A DNA stretch of 64,000 bases from a bacterium (GCA_919901855.1 CAKKQC010000023.1:21876-85875); one strand, 5' to 3'; positions 34,150 through 43,035 are shown, counted from the stretch's first letter. Notes: generated by a model not told the origin, from the sequence alone. Program-made: numbers and translations.

Positions 34150-35415
34150 TCAGCCGGCTGATCCGGACAGCCGGGACAGGGACCGGCGGACGAGATCGAG
34201 GGCGAACGTCACCGCGTAGTCGCGCACCTGCGAGCGGCCGCCGCGGAACCACCGCCGCTCCGCCGCGTCGCCGCCCGCCCAGGCCGCGCCGAGATAGACC
34301 GTGCCCACGGGGTCCTCGGCCGTTCCGCCGTCTGGCCCGGCCCATCCCGTGGTCGACACGGCCAGATCCGCGCCCGATGCCTCCCGCGCCCGCCGCGCCA
34401 TCGCCAGCGCGGCCTCGCGACTCACCGCCGAGTGCTCCGTCAGGAGGGCCGCATTGACGCCAAGCCAGCCCGTCTTGGCCTCATCCCCGTAGACCACCCA
34501 GCCGCCACGGACCGCCTCGGAGGCCCCCGGGACCGACGTCAGCCGGGCCGCCACGAGGCCACCGGTCAGCGACTCCGCTGTCGCCAGCGTGAGGCCCGCG
34601 GCCGCCATACGCCGGACGAGGTGCGCCTCCAGCGACTCCTCCTCCGTGGTCCAGACGGCTTCGCCGAGCGCGTCGCGGATGCCGCGATCCATCCCGTCGA
34701 ATCCCGGCCACCCCGCGGGCGCCAGCAGGCGAAGCATGACCTCGCCCGAATCGATCTGGAGGGCGAACCGCACCTCCGGAGGCGCGCCGGCCCAGAGCGA
34801 GGCGACCCGCCGGTCGACCTCGCCCTCCGGCAGGCCGAGGATCCGGTATACGCGGGACCGCGGAGGCACGACGCGCGCGGCCAGGAGGCCGAATACGTGG
34901 TCCGCGGCTATGCGCTTCATTTCCGCCGGCACGCCGGGCAGCATGACGATCACGCCTCCGCCCGTCTCTACCCAGATGCCGGGCGCGGTCCCCACCGCGT
35001 TCCCGAGCGCGACGGCGCCGGCCGGCACGCGCGCCATGCGGCGTGCGCCGGCCGTCACCGTCGCGCCGCGTGCGCGGTAGATCTCCTCGATGCGTCCCAT
35101 CGTTCCCGGGTCCTCGATCAGCCCAACCCCCAGCGCGGCCGCGACCGTCTCGACGGTCAGGTCGTCCCGCGTGGGCCCGAGCCCGCCCGTCATCCACACG
35201 ACCTCGGCGCGAAGACGGGCGAGCGCGAGGGCGTCGAGGATCGCCTCAGGCACATCGTCGACCGCAAGTTCGAGAACGACGTTCCAGCCGCGTTTCGTCA
35301 GCTCCGCCGCCGCCCACTGCGCGTTCGTGTCCGCGACCCGCCCCGTCGTGACCTCGGATCCCACCGACAGGATCGCGAGCCGGCCGGGCGCGGATTGGCT
35401 GGCGGACCCGCTCAT
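34150..35415 (-). CDS. cinA: CinA: MoaB-like plus nicotinamide-nucleotide amidase protein
   Basis: The 421-aa two-domain CinA has an N-terminal MoaB/MogA-like part (LAILSVGSEVTTGRVADTNAQWAA, MTGGLGPTRDDLTVE, MLPGVPAEMKR) and a C-terminal NMN deamidase part (TAESLTGGLVAARLTSVPGASEAVRGGWVVYGDEAKTGWLGV; STTGWAGPDGGTAEDPVGTVYLG). The usual AESCTGG has Leu in place of Cys. It acts in pyridine-nucleotide salvage or repair. It heads the minus-strand run thpR, PorV-OmpA, rpe, TPR, ligase. A TATTTT box lies 8 nt before the ATG. Confidence 0.93.
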   Translation of the reverse strand: MSGSASQSAPGRLAILSVGSEVTTGRVADTNAQWAAAELTKRGWNVVLELAVDDVPEAILDALALARLRAEVVWMTGGLGPTRDDLTVETVAAALGVGLIEDPGTMGRIEEIYRARGATVTAGARRMARVPAGAVALGNAVGTAPGIWVETGGGVIVMLPGVPAEMKRIAADHVFGLLAARVVPPRSRVYRILGLPEGEVDRRVASLWAGAPPEVRFALQIDSGEVMLRLLAPAGWPGFDGMDRGIRDALGEAVWTTEEESLEAHLVRRMAAAGLTLATAESLTGGLVAARLTSVPGASEAVRGGWVVYGDEAKTGWLGVNAALLTEHSAVSREAALAMARRAREASGADLAVSTTGWAGPDGGTAEDPVGTVYLGAAWAGGDAAERRWFRGGRSQVRDYAVTFALDLVRRSLSRLSGSAG

Positions 35416-35445
35416 GTCCCGGTAAAATAGGTGCAAGTCGCCACC
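35416..35445. promoter_or_regulatory. Shared AT-rich divergent promoter between cinA and the PilZ gene
   Basis: Thirty nt separate the two start codons and contain one AT-rich patch (35423-35429). On the plus strand it reads TAAAAT and on the minus strand TATTTT, so the same bases can serve as both -10 boxes. No Shine-Dalgarno sequence precedes cinA. Confidence 0.4.
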
Positions 35446-35826
35446 ATGCTCCGCACCGACGAGAAACGCACCGCTCCCCGCGTCACGACGATCGTCCCGG
35501 TCAACTGCCGGGTGCTCGGCGCCGGCACCGTCGCGATCCCGAGCCAGCGGGGCGCCCCGCCCACCCGCGATTTCGCCGCCAAGACCGTGAACGTGAGCCG
35601 GGATGGCCTGCTCATCAACTGCGACGCGGATCTCCTCCTGGGAACGCCTCTCGAGGTTACGCTCAACGCTCCGAACGACGGACACGTGGTGCGCATCACG
35701 GCGGATGTCGCGTGGTCGCGACGCAACTCGATCAACCTCTTCGGACGGTACGCTGCGGGCCTCAGGATCAGAAAGGTCTCCGAAGCCGACCGCAAGGTGC
35801 TGACCGACTTCTTCAAGCCGCTCTAG
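35446..35826 (+). CDS. Single-domain PilZ protein (c-di-GMP receptor)
   Basis: This 126-aa protein (from the ATG; a GTG 15 nt earlier is possible) is a lone PilZ domain. The c-di-GMP contact motifs are present: RxxxR as R8-TAP-R12 and NxSxxG as N49-VSRD-G54. It ends in the helix SEADRKVLTDFFKPL. It should sense cyclic di-GMP and signal to an unknown partner; no GGDEF or EAL protein is encoded in the window. It is convergent with galU. Confidence 0.88.
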   Translation: MLRTDEKRTAPRVTTIVPVNCRVLGAGTVAIPSQRGAPPTRDFAAKTVNVSRDGLLINCDADLLLGTPLEVTLNAPNDGHVVRITADVAWSRRNSINLFGRYAAGLRIRKVSEADRKVLTDFFKPL

Positions 35827-35848
35827 CGCTCGCGGACGCGATCGCCGC

Positions 35849-35886
35849 GGTCGCGGACGCGACCGTTGCGGTCCTTCCCGGACCGC
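35849..35886. terminator. Tandem GC-rich hairpins between convergent pilZ and galU
   Basis: Two adjacent perfect stems fill most of the 69-nt gap: GGTCGC/GCGACC (35849-35864) and GCGGTCC/GGACCGC with loop TTCCC (35868-35886). Neither has a U-tract, so a strict intrinsic terminator is not shown. The position between convergent genes fits a bidirectional stop. Confidence 0.4.
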
Positions 35887-35895
35887 GCTCCCGCC

Positions 35896-36765
35896 TCAAC
35901 ACATCCTGCGCAAGAGCGACCGGATCTTCGGACCCGCTTCCCGGTCCTTGAGCCCGTACGCGAGGCAGGCCTCCACGTACCCGACCTTGTTCCCGACGTC
36001 GTAGCGGGTGCCCTGGAACCGGTACGCGAAGACTGGTTCCTCGGCGGCGAGGCGGGTGAGCGCGTCCGTGAGCTGGATCTCACCTTTGGCACCCCGGCGC
36101 GTGCGCTCGAGGATCGAGAATACGCGCGGCGAAAGAACATATCGGCCGACGATGCCGAGCCGGGACGGCGCCCGTGACGGCGAGGGCTTTTCGACCATCT
36201 CCCGGATCCGCATGACCCGGTTCGACACCCAATCCCCGGCGACTATGCCGTAGGACGACACCTGCGATGCAGGCACCTCCATGACCGCGATGACCGAGCC
36301 GCCGTACCGGACAGCCGTGTCCCACAACTGGCGCACGGCGGGCACCTCGGCATCGATGAGGTCGTCCGCGAGCTGGACGGCGAACGGCTCGTCCCCCACC
36401 AGCGTGCGCGCGCACAGGACCGCGTGGCCGAGGCCGAGCGGCTCCTTCTGTCGCGTGTAGATGAGATTCGCGAGATCGCTGATCCGGCGCACTTCGGCCA
36501 GGTTGGCCTTTTGCCCGTGCTGCCGCAGGAAGGCCTCGAGCTCGAGGGAACGATCGAAGTGGTTCTCGATCGCCTGCTTGTTGCGTCCCGTGATGACGAT
36601 GACGTCCTCGACACCCGACGCCACCGCCTCCTCGACCACGTACTGGATGGCGGGCTTGTCGTAGATCGGGAGCATCTCCTTGGGCTGGGCCTTCGTCGCG
36701 GGCAGGAACCGCGTCCCCAATCCCGCCGCCGGAATGACGACCTTGCGCAGCGAGCCCTGTATCAT
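35896..36765 (-). CDS. galU: UTP-glucose-1-phosphate uridylyltransferase
   Basis: The 289-aa enzyme makes UDP-glucose for glycans. The nucleotide-binding start VVIPAAGLGTRFLPATKAQPKEMLPIYDKPAIQYVVEEA is diagnostic, with 'GLGHAVLCAR', FAVQLADDLI, 'GIVGRYVLSPRVFSIL' and GTRYDVGNKVGYVEA. The ATG overlaps the tatC stop and has GGAGG 11 nt upstream. It is the last gene of the purL-purF-tatA-OMP-tatC-galU run. Confidence 0.96.
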   Translation of the reverse strand: MIQGSLRKVVIPAAGLGTRFLPATKAQPKEMLPIYDKPAIQYVVEEAVASGVEDVIVITGRNKQAIENHFDRSLELEAFLRQHGQKANLAEVRRISDLANLIYTRQKEPLGLGHAVLCARTLVGDEPFAVQLADDLIDAEVPAVRQLWDTAVRYGGSVIAVMEVPASQVSSYGIVAGDWVSNRVMRIREMVEKPSPSRAPSRLGIVGRYVLSPRVFSILERTRRGAKGEIQLTDALTRLAAEEPVFAYRFQGTRYDVGNKVGYVEACLAYGLKDREAGPKIRSLLRRMC

Positions 36766-37493
36766 CGTCGCCTCACCTCCCTGTTCGTTGTCCCTCGTTC
36801 CACGAGCCACGCCGTGACGATCCCCGCGAAATAGAGCGCGACGAGCGGCACGGCCAGCATCAACATCGTACCCGCATCCGGCGAGGGCGTCACCCATGCG
36901 GCGATCACGAGGCAGGCGATGATCGCCAGCCGCCATTGCCGCAACAGCGCCCTGGAGCGCAGGATCCCGGCCTTGGCGAGCGCGGCGGACACCACCGGGA
37001 ACTCGAAAGCCACCCCGCATCCGCCCACGGTCCAGACGAGGAACTGCAGGTACTGGTCCACCGTCACCTGGGGCCGCATGTGCTCGGTCCGGAAGCCGAG
37101 CAGGAACGTCATCATCGCCGGCAGCAGGAACCGGTACGCGAACCAGCTCCCGAGGAGGAACATGCCCGAGCCGACGAAACCGGCCAGCGCCGCGAGCCGG
37201 CGCTCCCGGGCCTTGAGCGCGGGCGAGAGGAAGGCGGACACCTGCCATAGCCACACGGGGGAAGCCAGCAGCGCGCCGAGCACGAAGTCGAGTTTCACGA
37301 CCGCCATGAATCCCCCGGCGGGACCCAGGTAGATGGCCGGCTCCCCCAGCGGCGCCAGCAGCCAGTCGAGCAGCGGCAGGGCCCGGGGCCAGACTGCGGC
37401 GCACGCGACCAGCCACGCGGCCAGGCAGATCAACAGACGGCGGCGCAGCTCCGCGAGATGGCCGAGTATCGTGAGCCGGGGGGACGAGGCCAC
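36762..37493 (-). CDS. tatC: Sec-independent translocase TatC
   Basis: The 243-aa core receptor of the twin-arginine pathway has six helices. The N-terminal HLAELRRRL motif and the first periplasmic loop Pro/Glu region are typical, as are FEFPVVSAALAKAGI and WVTPSPDAGTMLMLAVPL. The start is a GTG (VASSPRLT). It lies 28 nt after an outer-membrane protein gene, which separates it from tatA. No tatB is visible, as in minimal TatAC systems. Confidence 0.94.
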   Translation of the reverse strand: MASSPRLTILGHLAELRRRLLICLAAWLVACAAVWPRALPLLDWLLAPLGEPAIYLGPAGGFMAVVKLDFVLGALLASPVWLWQVSAFLSPALKARERRLAALAGFVGSGMFLLGSWFAYRFLLPAMMTFLLGFRTEHMRPQVTVDQYLQFLVWTVGGCGVAFEFPVVSAALAKAGILRSRALLRQWRLAIIACLVIAAWVTPSPDAGTMLMLAVPLVALYFAGIVTAWLVERGTTNREVRRR

Positions 37494-37521
37494 GGTCAGG
37501 CTCCGGACCGCGCGTCCGCCG

Positions 37522-38199
37522 CTAGAATCTCAGGCGCAGGGCGATGTTCCCATACGGGCCGTAGATGGGCCGGATCGGCGCGACGTTGGTGGCACCGCCC
37601 GCGTTCGTGGTCACCACCTTCACCAACCCGCGCGTCTGCCGGTACCCGGCGATGACGTCGAAGAAGGTCTTCCCGATGGGGAACGAGAAGCCGGCCTGTC
37701 CATAGCCGCCCCACGCCGAGCCCTTCTTCCCGCCCGTGTACGGATCGTTGTTAATCAGCTTGAGGACCGTCGAGTCGTACGACACGAGCGTCACGCCGGC
37801 GCCGAAAATCCAGTGGTGCCACCCGAGCGCCATCCCGAGATCGAGGAACGTCTGGTCCGTCTTCCACTCCGTGAAGTTCCCCGCCTTGCGCTTGTACCCC
37901 CCCGTCAGGGACTTGTACAACCATGGCACGACGAGGACCGCGTCGAGAGCCTTGCCGAAGCCCGAGGGCTTCCGGGTGTAGTACCAACTGCCGATCCCGG
38001 GCGCCACGGTGAGGTAGATCGCCGCCTCCGGGTCGTCCGGCGCGAGGTTCCATCGCCCCTCGATCTTTCCGCCACCTCGGTCGCTGTCCTGTACGTAGGC
38101 CACGATTCCGACGTCGGCTTTGTGCCCCCCCGGCACGCCGGCCAGGGCGGGCGACGCGAATACCGCGATCGTCAGCGATGCCAGTACCAGGTTACGCAT
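37522..38199 (-). CDS. Predicted outer-membrane beta-barrel protein
   Basis: The 225-aa product has a clean signal peptide (MRNLVLASLTIAVFASPALA|G). The mature part is rich in aromatic and Gly-terminated strands (TFLDLGMALGWHHWIFGAGVTLVSYD; GGYGQAGFSFPIGKTFFDVIAGYRQTRG) and ends in a barrel-type beta signal, IALRLRF. No family is recognised. It is inserted between tatA and tatC and overlaps the tatA stop by 8 nt. Confidence 0.65.
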   Translation of the reverse strand: MRNLVLASLTIAVFASPALAGVPGGHKADVGIVAYVQDSDRGGGKIEGRWNLAPDDPEAAIYLTVAPGIGSWYYTRKPSGFGKALDAVLVVPWLYKSLTGGYKRKAGNFTEWKTDQTFLDLGMALGWHHWIFGAGVTLVSYDSTVLKLINNDPYTGGKKGSAWGGYGQAGFSFPIGKTFFDVIAGYRQTRGLVKVVTTNAGGATNVAPIRPIYGPYGNIALRLRF

Positions 38200-38389
38200 C
38201 TTTCTTTACCCCCCGGCGATTCCGCGCGCGTGGCTCCACGGTCTCCACGCCCTCGCCGGACATGCCCTTCTTGAACTCGCTGATCGCCTGCCCGAGCGAG
38301 CGGCCGATCTCGGGGATCCGATTCGCCCCGAACAGGAGCATGGCGATGGCCAGGATGGCCACCAACTCCGGAAATCCGATATTTCCCAT
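38192..38389 (-). CDS. tatA: Sec-independent translocase TatA
   Basis: The 65-aa product has the one-helix TatA layout: MGNIGFPELVAILAIAMLLFG, then the amphipathic helix ANRIPEIGRSLGQAISEFKKGM and a charged tail. The FG hinge and the ELV start are conserved. A strong AAGGA Shine-Dalgarno precedes this ATG, so I prefer it to the longer frame that starts inside purF. The stop is 4 nt beyond the downstream gene's ATG. Confidence 0.93.
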   Translation of the reverse strand: MGNIGFPELVAILAIAMLLFGANRIPEIGRSLGQAISEFKKGMSGEGVETVEPRARNRRGVKKDA

Positions 38390-38393
38390 GACG

Positions 38394-39848
38394 TTATCCT
38401 TTCCTTCCTGCGACCTTGGCGGACGGGGCCGCTTCCAGGGCACCTTTGGTCGGCGCCTGCTCGAAATCCACGGGGTAGCGGCCGTCGAAACAGGCCAGGC
38501 AGAACCCGGCCTTCACGTTTCGGACGGCCTTGAGCAGGCCCTCAACTGAAATGTATTCCAGGCTTTCGACGTTCAGGAACTTCCGTATCTCCTCCCGAGA
38601 GTGCGTCGCCGCAATCAGCTCCTCGCGCGTCGGGAAATCGATCCCATAGAAGCACGGCCACTTGTGCGGAGGAGACGAGATCCGCACGTGGATCTCCTTC
38701 GCGCCCGCGTCGCGGATCATCTTCGTGATCTTCCTGAGCGTCGTGCCCCGGACGATGGAATCGTCCACGAGCACGACGCGCTTGCCCTCGATGGCCGCCC
38801 GCACGGGGTTGAGCTTGATCTTCGTGCCGAAGTCCCGGATGTGCTGGGACGGCTCGATGAACGTCCGACCGACGTAGTGGTTCCGGATCAGCCCCGCCTC
38901 GTAGGGAATCTTGGAGAAGTCCGCATACCCGAGGGCCGCCACCAGCGCGGAGTCCGGGACGGGCACCACCACGTCCGCCCGCGCTGGAGCTTCCCACGCG
39001 AGCTGGCGGCCGAGTTCCTTGCGTATGGCCTGGACCGAATGACCGAAGATCAGGGAATCCGGCCGCGAGAAGTAGATGAACTCGAAGATGCACATGGCCG
39101 CCCGTGCCGGCTCGAAGGGACGGTACGAGGCGAGTCCGGCCTTGTTGATCACGAGGACCTCGCCCGGCTCGACGTCGCGCACGTACTTGGCCTCGATCAG
39201 GTCGAACGCGCACGTCTCGGACGCCACCGCCCAGGCGCCGTTCTTGAGCTTGCCCAGCGCGAGCGGACGGAACCCGCTGGGATCCCGCACCGCCACGAGG
39301 GTATCCTCGCTCATGAGGGTGAGCGAGAACGCTCCCTTCATCGGCTTGAGACCGTTGACGACACGCTCGCCAAAATCCTTCCCTTCCGCAAGACGGATCG
39401 CGTGCATCATGCACTCGCTGTCGGTCGTGCCGCCCAACTCGACGCCCTGGCTTTCCAGCGTGGAGCGGATCTCGGGCGTGTTAACGAGGTTCCCGTTGTG
39501 GGCCACTGCCACCGAGCATCCGTCACCGCAGCGCCCGAGGAACGGGGATGCGTTGCGGACGTGACTGCCCCCCGTCGTCGAGTAGCGCACGTGCCCGATC
39601 GAGAGCATCCCCGGCAGGGCTTCGAGCACGTCGCGGGTGAAGATGTCGGCAACCTGCCCCTGCGCCTTGTGCAACCTGACTTCGGTCCCGGTGGAGGCTG
39701 CGATGCCCGCGGCCTCCTGCCCGCGATGCTGGAGCGCGTACAGTGCCAGGTAGGCAAGGTTCGACGCCTCCGGGTGGCCGAAGATCCCGCAGATCCCGCA
39801 CTCCTCCCGGGGACGATCGCCGGCGAAATCGGGCAGGGCATTCATCAT
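38394..39848 (-). CDS. purF: Amidophosphoribosyltransferase (Fe-S type)
   Basis: This enzyme catalyses the first step of purine synthesis: PRPP plus glutamine to phosphoribosylamine. The 484-aa product has a 16-residue propeptide ending in EE before the Ntn nucleophile Cys17 (CGICGIFGH). Glutaminase residues appear in IGHVRYSTTG and VAHNGNLVN. The PRPP motif is VVLVDDSIVRGTT. Cysteines for a [4Fe-4S] cluster, as in the Bacillus type, are present (HKWPCFYG and GFCLACFDG). Two adjacent ATGs are possible starts. A TATAAT box lies 12 nt upstream. Confidence 0.96.
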   Translation of the reverse strand: MMNALPDFAGDRPREECGICGIFGHPEASNLAYLALYALQHRGQEAAGIAASTGTEVRLHKAQGQVADIFTRDVLEALPGMLSIGHVRYSTTGGSHVRNASPFLGRCGDGCSVAVAHNGNLVNTPEIRSTLESQGVELGGTTDSECMMHAIRLAEGKDFGERVVNGLKPMKGAFSLTLMSEDTLVAVRDPSGFRPLALGKLKNGAWAVASETCAFDLIEAKYVRDVEPGEVLVINKAGLASYRPFEPARAAMCIFEFIYFSRPDSLIFGHSVQAIRKELGRQLAWEAPARADVVVPVPDSALVAALGYADFSKIPYEAGLIRNHYVGRTFIEPSQHIRDFGTKIKLNPVRAAIEGKRVVLVDDSIVRGTTLRKITKMIRDAGAKEIHVRISSPPHKWPCFYGIDFPTREELIAATHSREEIRKFLNVESLEYISVEGLLKAVRNVKAGFCLACFDGRYPVDFEQAPTKGALEAAPSAKVAGRKG

Positions 39849-39860
39849 CTGGCCGTGGTC

Positions 39861-39866
39861 ATTATA
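39861..39866 (-). promoter_or_regulatory. Consensus -10 box upstream of purF
   Basis: A perfect TATAAT on the minus strand lies in the 34-nt gap between purL and purF, 12 nt before the ATG. It stands out in GC-rich sequence. It suggests purF and the tat genes can be expressed independently of purL with a leader of about 5 nt. Confidence 0.45.
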
Positions 39867-39882
39867 ACGCCGCCAAGTGGAC

Positions 39883-42123
39883 TCACTCGAAGAGGCGCTT
39901 CAGCGTCCGCTCCCGGGCATCGGCGAGCCGCGGAATACCGACACCTACCCGTTCCCTCGTGCCGGCTCGAACCCGCAGGGCGTCGCCGCCGACGCGTCCC
40001 AGCACCGTCACCGTCACGCCGCGGGCGACCGATCTGAAGTCCCCCAGCGCCCGCTCGGGCAGGCTCACGATCGCGCGCGAAGGCCCCTCCCCGAAGTAGA
40101 ACTCCGCCACCGCGCCGGCCGGTTCCCGCACGTCGATCCCGCAGCCCAGCATGGGGACATCCGCGTCGGCGCCCGAGACGCAGCACTCGGCCAGCCCCAG
40201 CAGAAAACCGCCGTCGGCCAGGTCGTGGGCCGACGAGAGCAGCCCCCGCTTCGCGCCCTCGATCAACAGGGCGTGCAGAGCCAGCTCCGACTTCCAGTCG
40301 ACGGCAACCGGCACCCCCCCGAATCGTCCGGCGAAATGCGCCTGGTAGGCGCTCGCGTTAAGCGAGACACGCCCCGGCCCCAGCAGGACCACCAGGTCCC
40401 CCTCCCGGCGGAACCATTGAGGCACGGGCGGGTATCCGTCGAGGACGCCGAGCATGCCGATGATCGGGGTGGGGTCGATCCCGGCCGCCTGATGCTCGTT
40501 GTAGAAGCTCACGTTTCCGGACACGACGGGAGTCCGGAGGCGGCGGGCGGCGAGCGCGATGCCGCGCACCGCTTCGCGGAACTGCCAAAGATTCCCGGGA
40601 CGGTCCGGATTGGGGAAGTTGAGCCCATTCGTGAAGGCCAGGACCTTGCCACCGGCGCAGGCGACATTGCGGGCCGCCTCCGCCATCGCGAGTTGGCCGC
40701 CGATGAACGGATGCGCGGCCACGAGCCGCCCCGGCCCGTCGACCGTGATCGCGATGCAGAAGTCCGTGCCCTTGAGCCGGAGCACGCCGGCGTCCGACCC
40801 CGGGAGGATCGCCGTGTTCGTCCGGACCATGTGGTCGTACTGGCGCCATACCGGGCGCTTGGAACCCAGCGATGGATCGGCCAGCATGGAGAGGAGGTCG
40901 CGCTGGGGATCGCACCGCCGGCGAAGCGGCGGAGCCTTGGGGTACGCCAGCCGCACCGGCTTCGGGAGCGGGCACAACGGCACGCCGTCGGCCATCACCG
41001 CGGGCGGGATGTCGACGACGAGCCGGCCGTGGTGCATAAGACGCACGCGCTTGTGGGACCGGACCTTGCCGACCACGGCGAACGGGATGCCGTACTTGCG
41101 CACGACCGCCCGGACGGCTTTCCACTTCCGGGGCTCGACGACGAAGAACATGCGCTCCTGCGATTCCGAGAGCAGAATCTCGTAGGGCGTCATCCCCGCG
41201 GCGCGCTGCGGGATACGATCGAGGTCGACGTCCATGCCCGAGTTCCCCTTGGCCGACATCTCGATCGTCGAGCACGTGAGCCCGGCCGCCCCCATGTCCT
41301 GCATACCGACCAGGAGGTGCTTGGTGCACAGCTCGATGGACGCCTCCATCAGGAGCTTGCCGAGGAAGGGATCGGATACCTGCACGGCGCTGATCCCGCC
41401 CCCCTCGTCCTTCCGCTTCTTCGTGAACCCCTGCGAAGCCAGCAGGGAGGCACCGTGTATTCCGTCACGCCCCGTCATCGACCCCATGTATACGACGAGG
41501 TTGCCCGCCCCCGCCGCCTTCGCCCTGGTCAGGTCCTTGGGGTCGATGACCCCGACCGCCATCGCGTTCACGAGGCAGTTGTACTTGTAGCTCGGCGAGA
41601 ACTCGAGCTCGCCCCCGACGGTCGGGATGCCGATGCAGTTCCCGTATCCCCCGATGCCGGCCACGACCCCGGTCACGATCCGCCGCGTCTTCGGGTCGTT
41701 TGGAAGCCCGAACCGCAGCGAATCCATGAGCGCGATCGGCCGGGCCCCCATCGTGAAGATGTCCCGGAGGATGCCGCCCACGCCCGTGGCCGCGCCCTGG
41801 TACGGCTCGACCATCGAGGGGTGGTTGTGGCTCTCGACCTTGAGCAGGACGGCGAGGTTGGGCGCCAGCCGGACCCCCCCCGCGTTCTCCCCCGGTCCCT
41901 GCAGGACAAGCGGGCCCTTCTTCGGGTACATGGCGATGATCCGGCGCGAGTGCTTGTAGGAGCAGTGCTCGGACCACATCACGGAGAACATGCCGAGCTC
42001 CGCGTACGTGGGGGTACGGCCGAGCGAGCGCACGATCGCGCGATACTCGGCGGCCGTCAGCCCCAGCTTCGTGGCCAGGGCCGCGTTGACGACCGGATCT
42101 CCGGGAGCCGGGACAGGCCTCAT
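39883..42123 (-). CDS. purL: Phosphoribosylformylglycinamidine synthase, small PurL type
   Basis: The 746-aa ATP-dependent synthase subunit converts FGAR to FGAM. Its length marks it as the small form that needs separate PurS and PurQ, neither of which is in the window. Motifs: MWSEHCSYKHSR, ESHNHPSMVEPYQGAATGVGGILRDIFTMGARPIA, VGMQDMGAAGLTCSTIEM and SGNVSFYNE. I chose the ATG of MRPVPAPGDP; the frame is open 248 codons further upstream but only opposite the divergent gene. A TAGAAT box is 11 nt upstream. Confidence 0.96.
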   Translation of the reverse strand: MRPVPAPGDPVVNAALATKLGLTAAEYRAIVRSLGRTPTYAELGMFSVMWSEHCSYKHSRRIIAMYPKKGPLVLQGPGENAGGVRLAPNLAVLLKVESHNHPSMVEPYQGAATGVGGILRDIFTMGARPIALMDSLRFGLPNDPKTRRIVTGVVAGIGGYGNCIGIPTVGGELEFSPSYKYNCLVNAMAVGVIDPKDLTRAKAAGAGNLVVYMGSMTGRDGIHGASLLASQGFTKKRKDEGGGISAVQVSDPFLGKLLMEASIELCTKHLLVGMQDMGAAGLTCSTIEMSAKGNSGMDVDLDRIPQRAAGMTPYEILLSESQERMFFVVEPRKWKAVRAVVRKYGIPFAVVGKVRSHKRVRLMHHGRLVVDIPPAVMADGVPLCPLPKPVRLAYPKAPPLRRRCDPQRDLLSMLADPSLGSKRPVWRQYDHMVRTNTAILPGSDAGVLRLKGTDFCIAITVDGPGRLVAAHPFIGGQLAMAEAARNVACAGGKVLAFTNGLNFPNPDRPGNLWQFREAVRGIALAARRLRTPVVSGNVSFYNEHQAAGIDPTPIIGMLGVLDGYPPVPQWFRREGDLVVLLGPGRVSLNASAYQAHFAGRFGGVPVAVDWKSELALHALLIEGAKRGLLSSAHDLADGGFLLGLAECCVSGADADVPMLGCGIDVREPAGAVAEFYFGEGPSRAIVSLPERALGDFRSVARGVTVTVLGRVGGDALRVRAGTRERVGVGIPRLADARERTLKRLFE

Positions 42124-42177
42124 GGAACGGGGGTATTCTACATGAACCGCGGGCGTCATGGGTGTTAAAATCCCCTC
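42124..42177. promoter_or_regulatory. Divergent promoter region between purL and the unknown barrel gene
   Basis: Fifty-four nt separate the starts. TAGAAT (minus, 42140-42135) lies 11 nt before the purL ATG. TAAAAT (plus, 42166-42171) lies 6 nt before the other ATG. Neither gene has a Shine-Dalgarno sequence. Confidence 0.42.
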
Positions 42178-43035
42178 ATGAGCACATTCCCCCGCACCAC
42201 CGTCGGCGGCGTGTCGGTCTCCCGCATGATCATCGGCACCAACTGGTTCCTCGGGTTCAGCCACACCACCGCGGCCAAGGACAACCTGATCAAGTCCACG
42301 ATGGACGCCCGCAAGGTCGCGGACGTCATCGAGGTCTTCCTCAACGCCGGCGTGGACACGATCATGGGGCTCCACCAGTGGCCGGTCATGCGGGACGCCG
42401 TCAAGGAAGCCCAGCAGCGCACGGGGAAGAAACTGATCGTCGTCTCGACACCGCACCTGCCCGTCACTCCCGAGACGCCCGCGCAGGGCCTGGACCTGGG
42501 CGAAGTCGCGAAGATACTGGACGCGGAGCGGGCGCTTGGCACGACGTTCTGCTTCCCGCACGGCGTCACCGTGGACGCGCTCCTCGACCGGTGCACGCGC
42601 CAGATCCGGCACCTGCCTCCCGTCATGAAGATGATCCGCGAGCGCGGCCTGATCCCCGGGCTTTCGACGCACATGCCCGAATCCGTGATCTATGCGGACG
42701 AGTCCGGGCTCGACGTCGAGACCTACATCCAGCTTTACAACTCGATGGGGTTCCTGATGCAGGTCGAGGTGGACTGGATCGCGAACGTCATCCGCAACGC
42801 AAAGAAGCCGGTCATGACGATCAAGCCCTTCGCCGCCGGCCAGCTCCGGCCCTTCCAGGCCCTGCATTTCGTCTGGAACACGCTCCGCGACCAGGACATG
42901 GTGACCGTGGGCACGATGACGCCGGACGAGGCGAAGGAGTGCGTGGAGCTATCGCTTGCCATCCTCGAGCGCCGCAAGGCCGACGTCACCCTCCAGGAAA
43001 CCCGCTCGAAAGGCTCGATCAAGCCAAGAGCCTAG
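42178..43035 (+). CDS. Unknown protein, aldo/keto-reductase-like TIM-barrel candidate
   Basis: The 285-aa product has no signal peptide or membrane helix. It opens RTTVGGVSVSRMIIGTNWFLGF and has alternating strand/helix spacing (GVDTIMGLHQWPVM; KLIVVSTPHLPV; KPVMTIKPFAAGQL). Its end, MVTVGTMTPDEAKECVELSLAIL, is similar to the closing motif of aldo/keto reductases (vt.iGt.tpe...en). The AKR Asp-Tyr-Lys-His tetrad is not evident, so catalysis is unassigned. It stands alone, with a leaderless-type promoter and the palindromic element directly after its stop. Confidence 0.5.
   Translation: MSTFPRTTVGGVSVSRMIIGTNWFLGFSHTTAAKDNLIKSTMDARKVADVIEVFLNAGVDTIMGLHQWPVMRDAVKEAQQRTGKKLIVVSTPHLPVTPETPAQGLDLGEVAKILDAERALGTTFCFPHGVTVDALLDRCTRQIRHLPPVMKMIRERGLIPGLSTHMPESVIYADESGLDVETYIQLYNSMGFLMQVEVDWIANVIRNAKKPVMTIKPFAAGQLRPFQALHFVWNTLRDQDMVTVGTMTPDEAKECVELSLAILERRKADVTLQETRSKGSIKPRA

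Noticed and set aside
37522-38199. Barrel protein between the tat genes considered as TatB
   Set aside because: It has a cleavable signal peptide and barrel-like strands, not the single N-terminal helix plus amphipathic helix of TatB.
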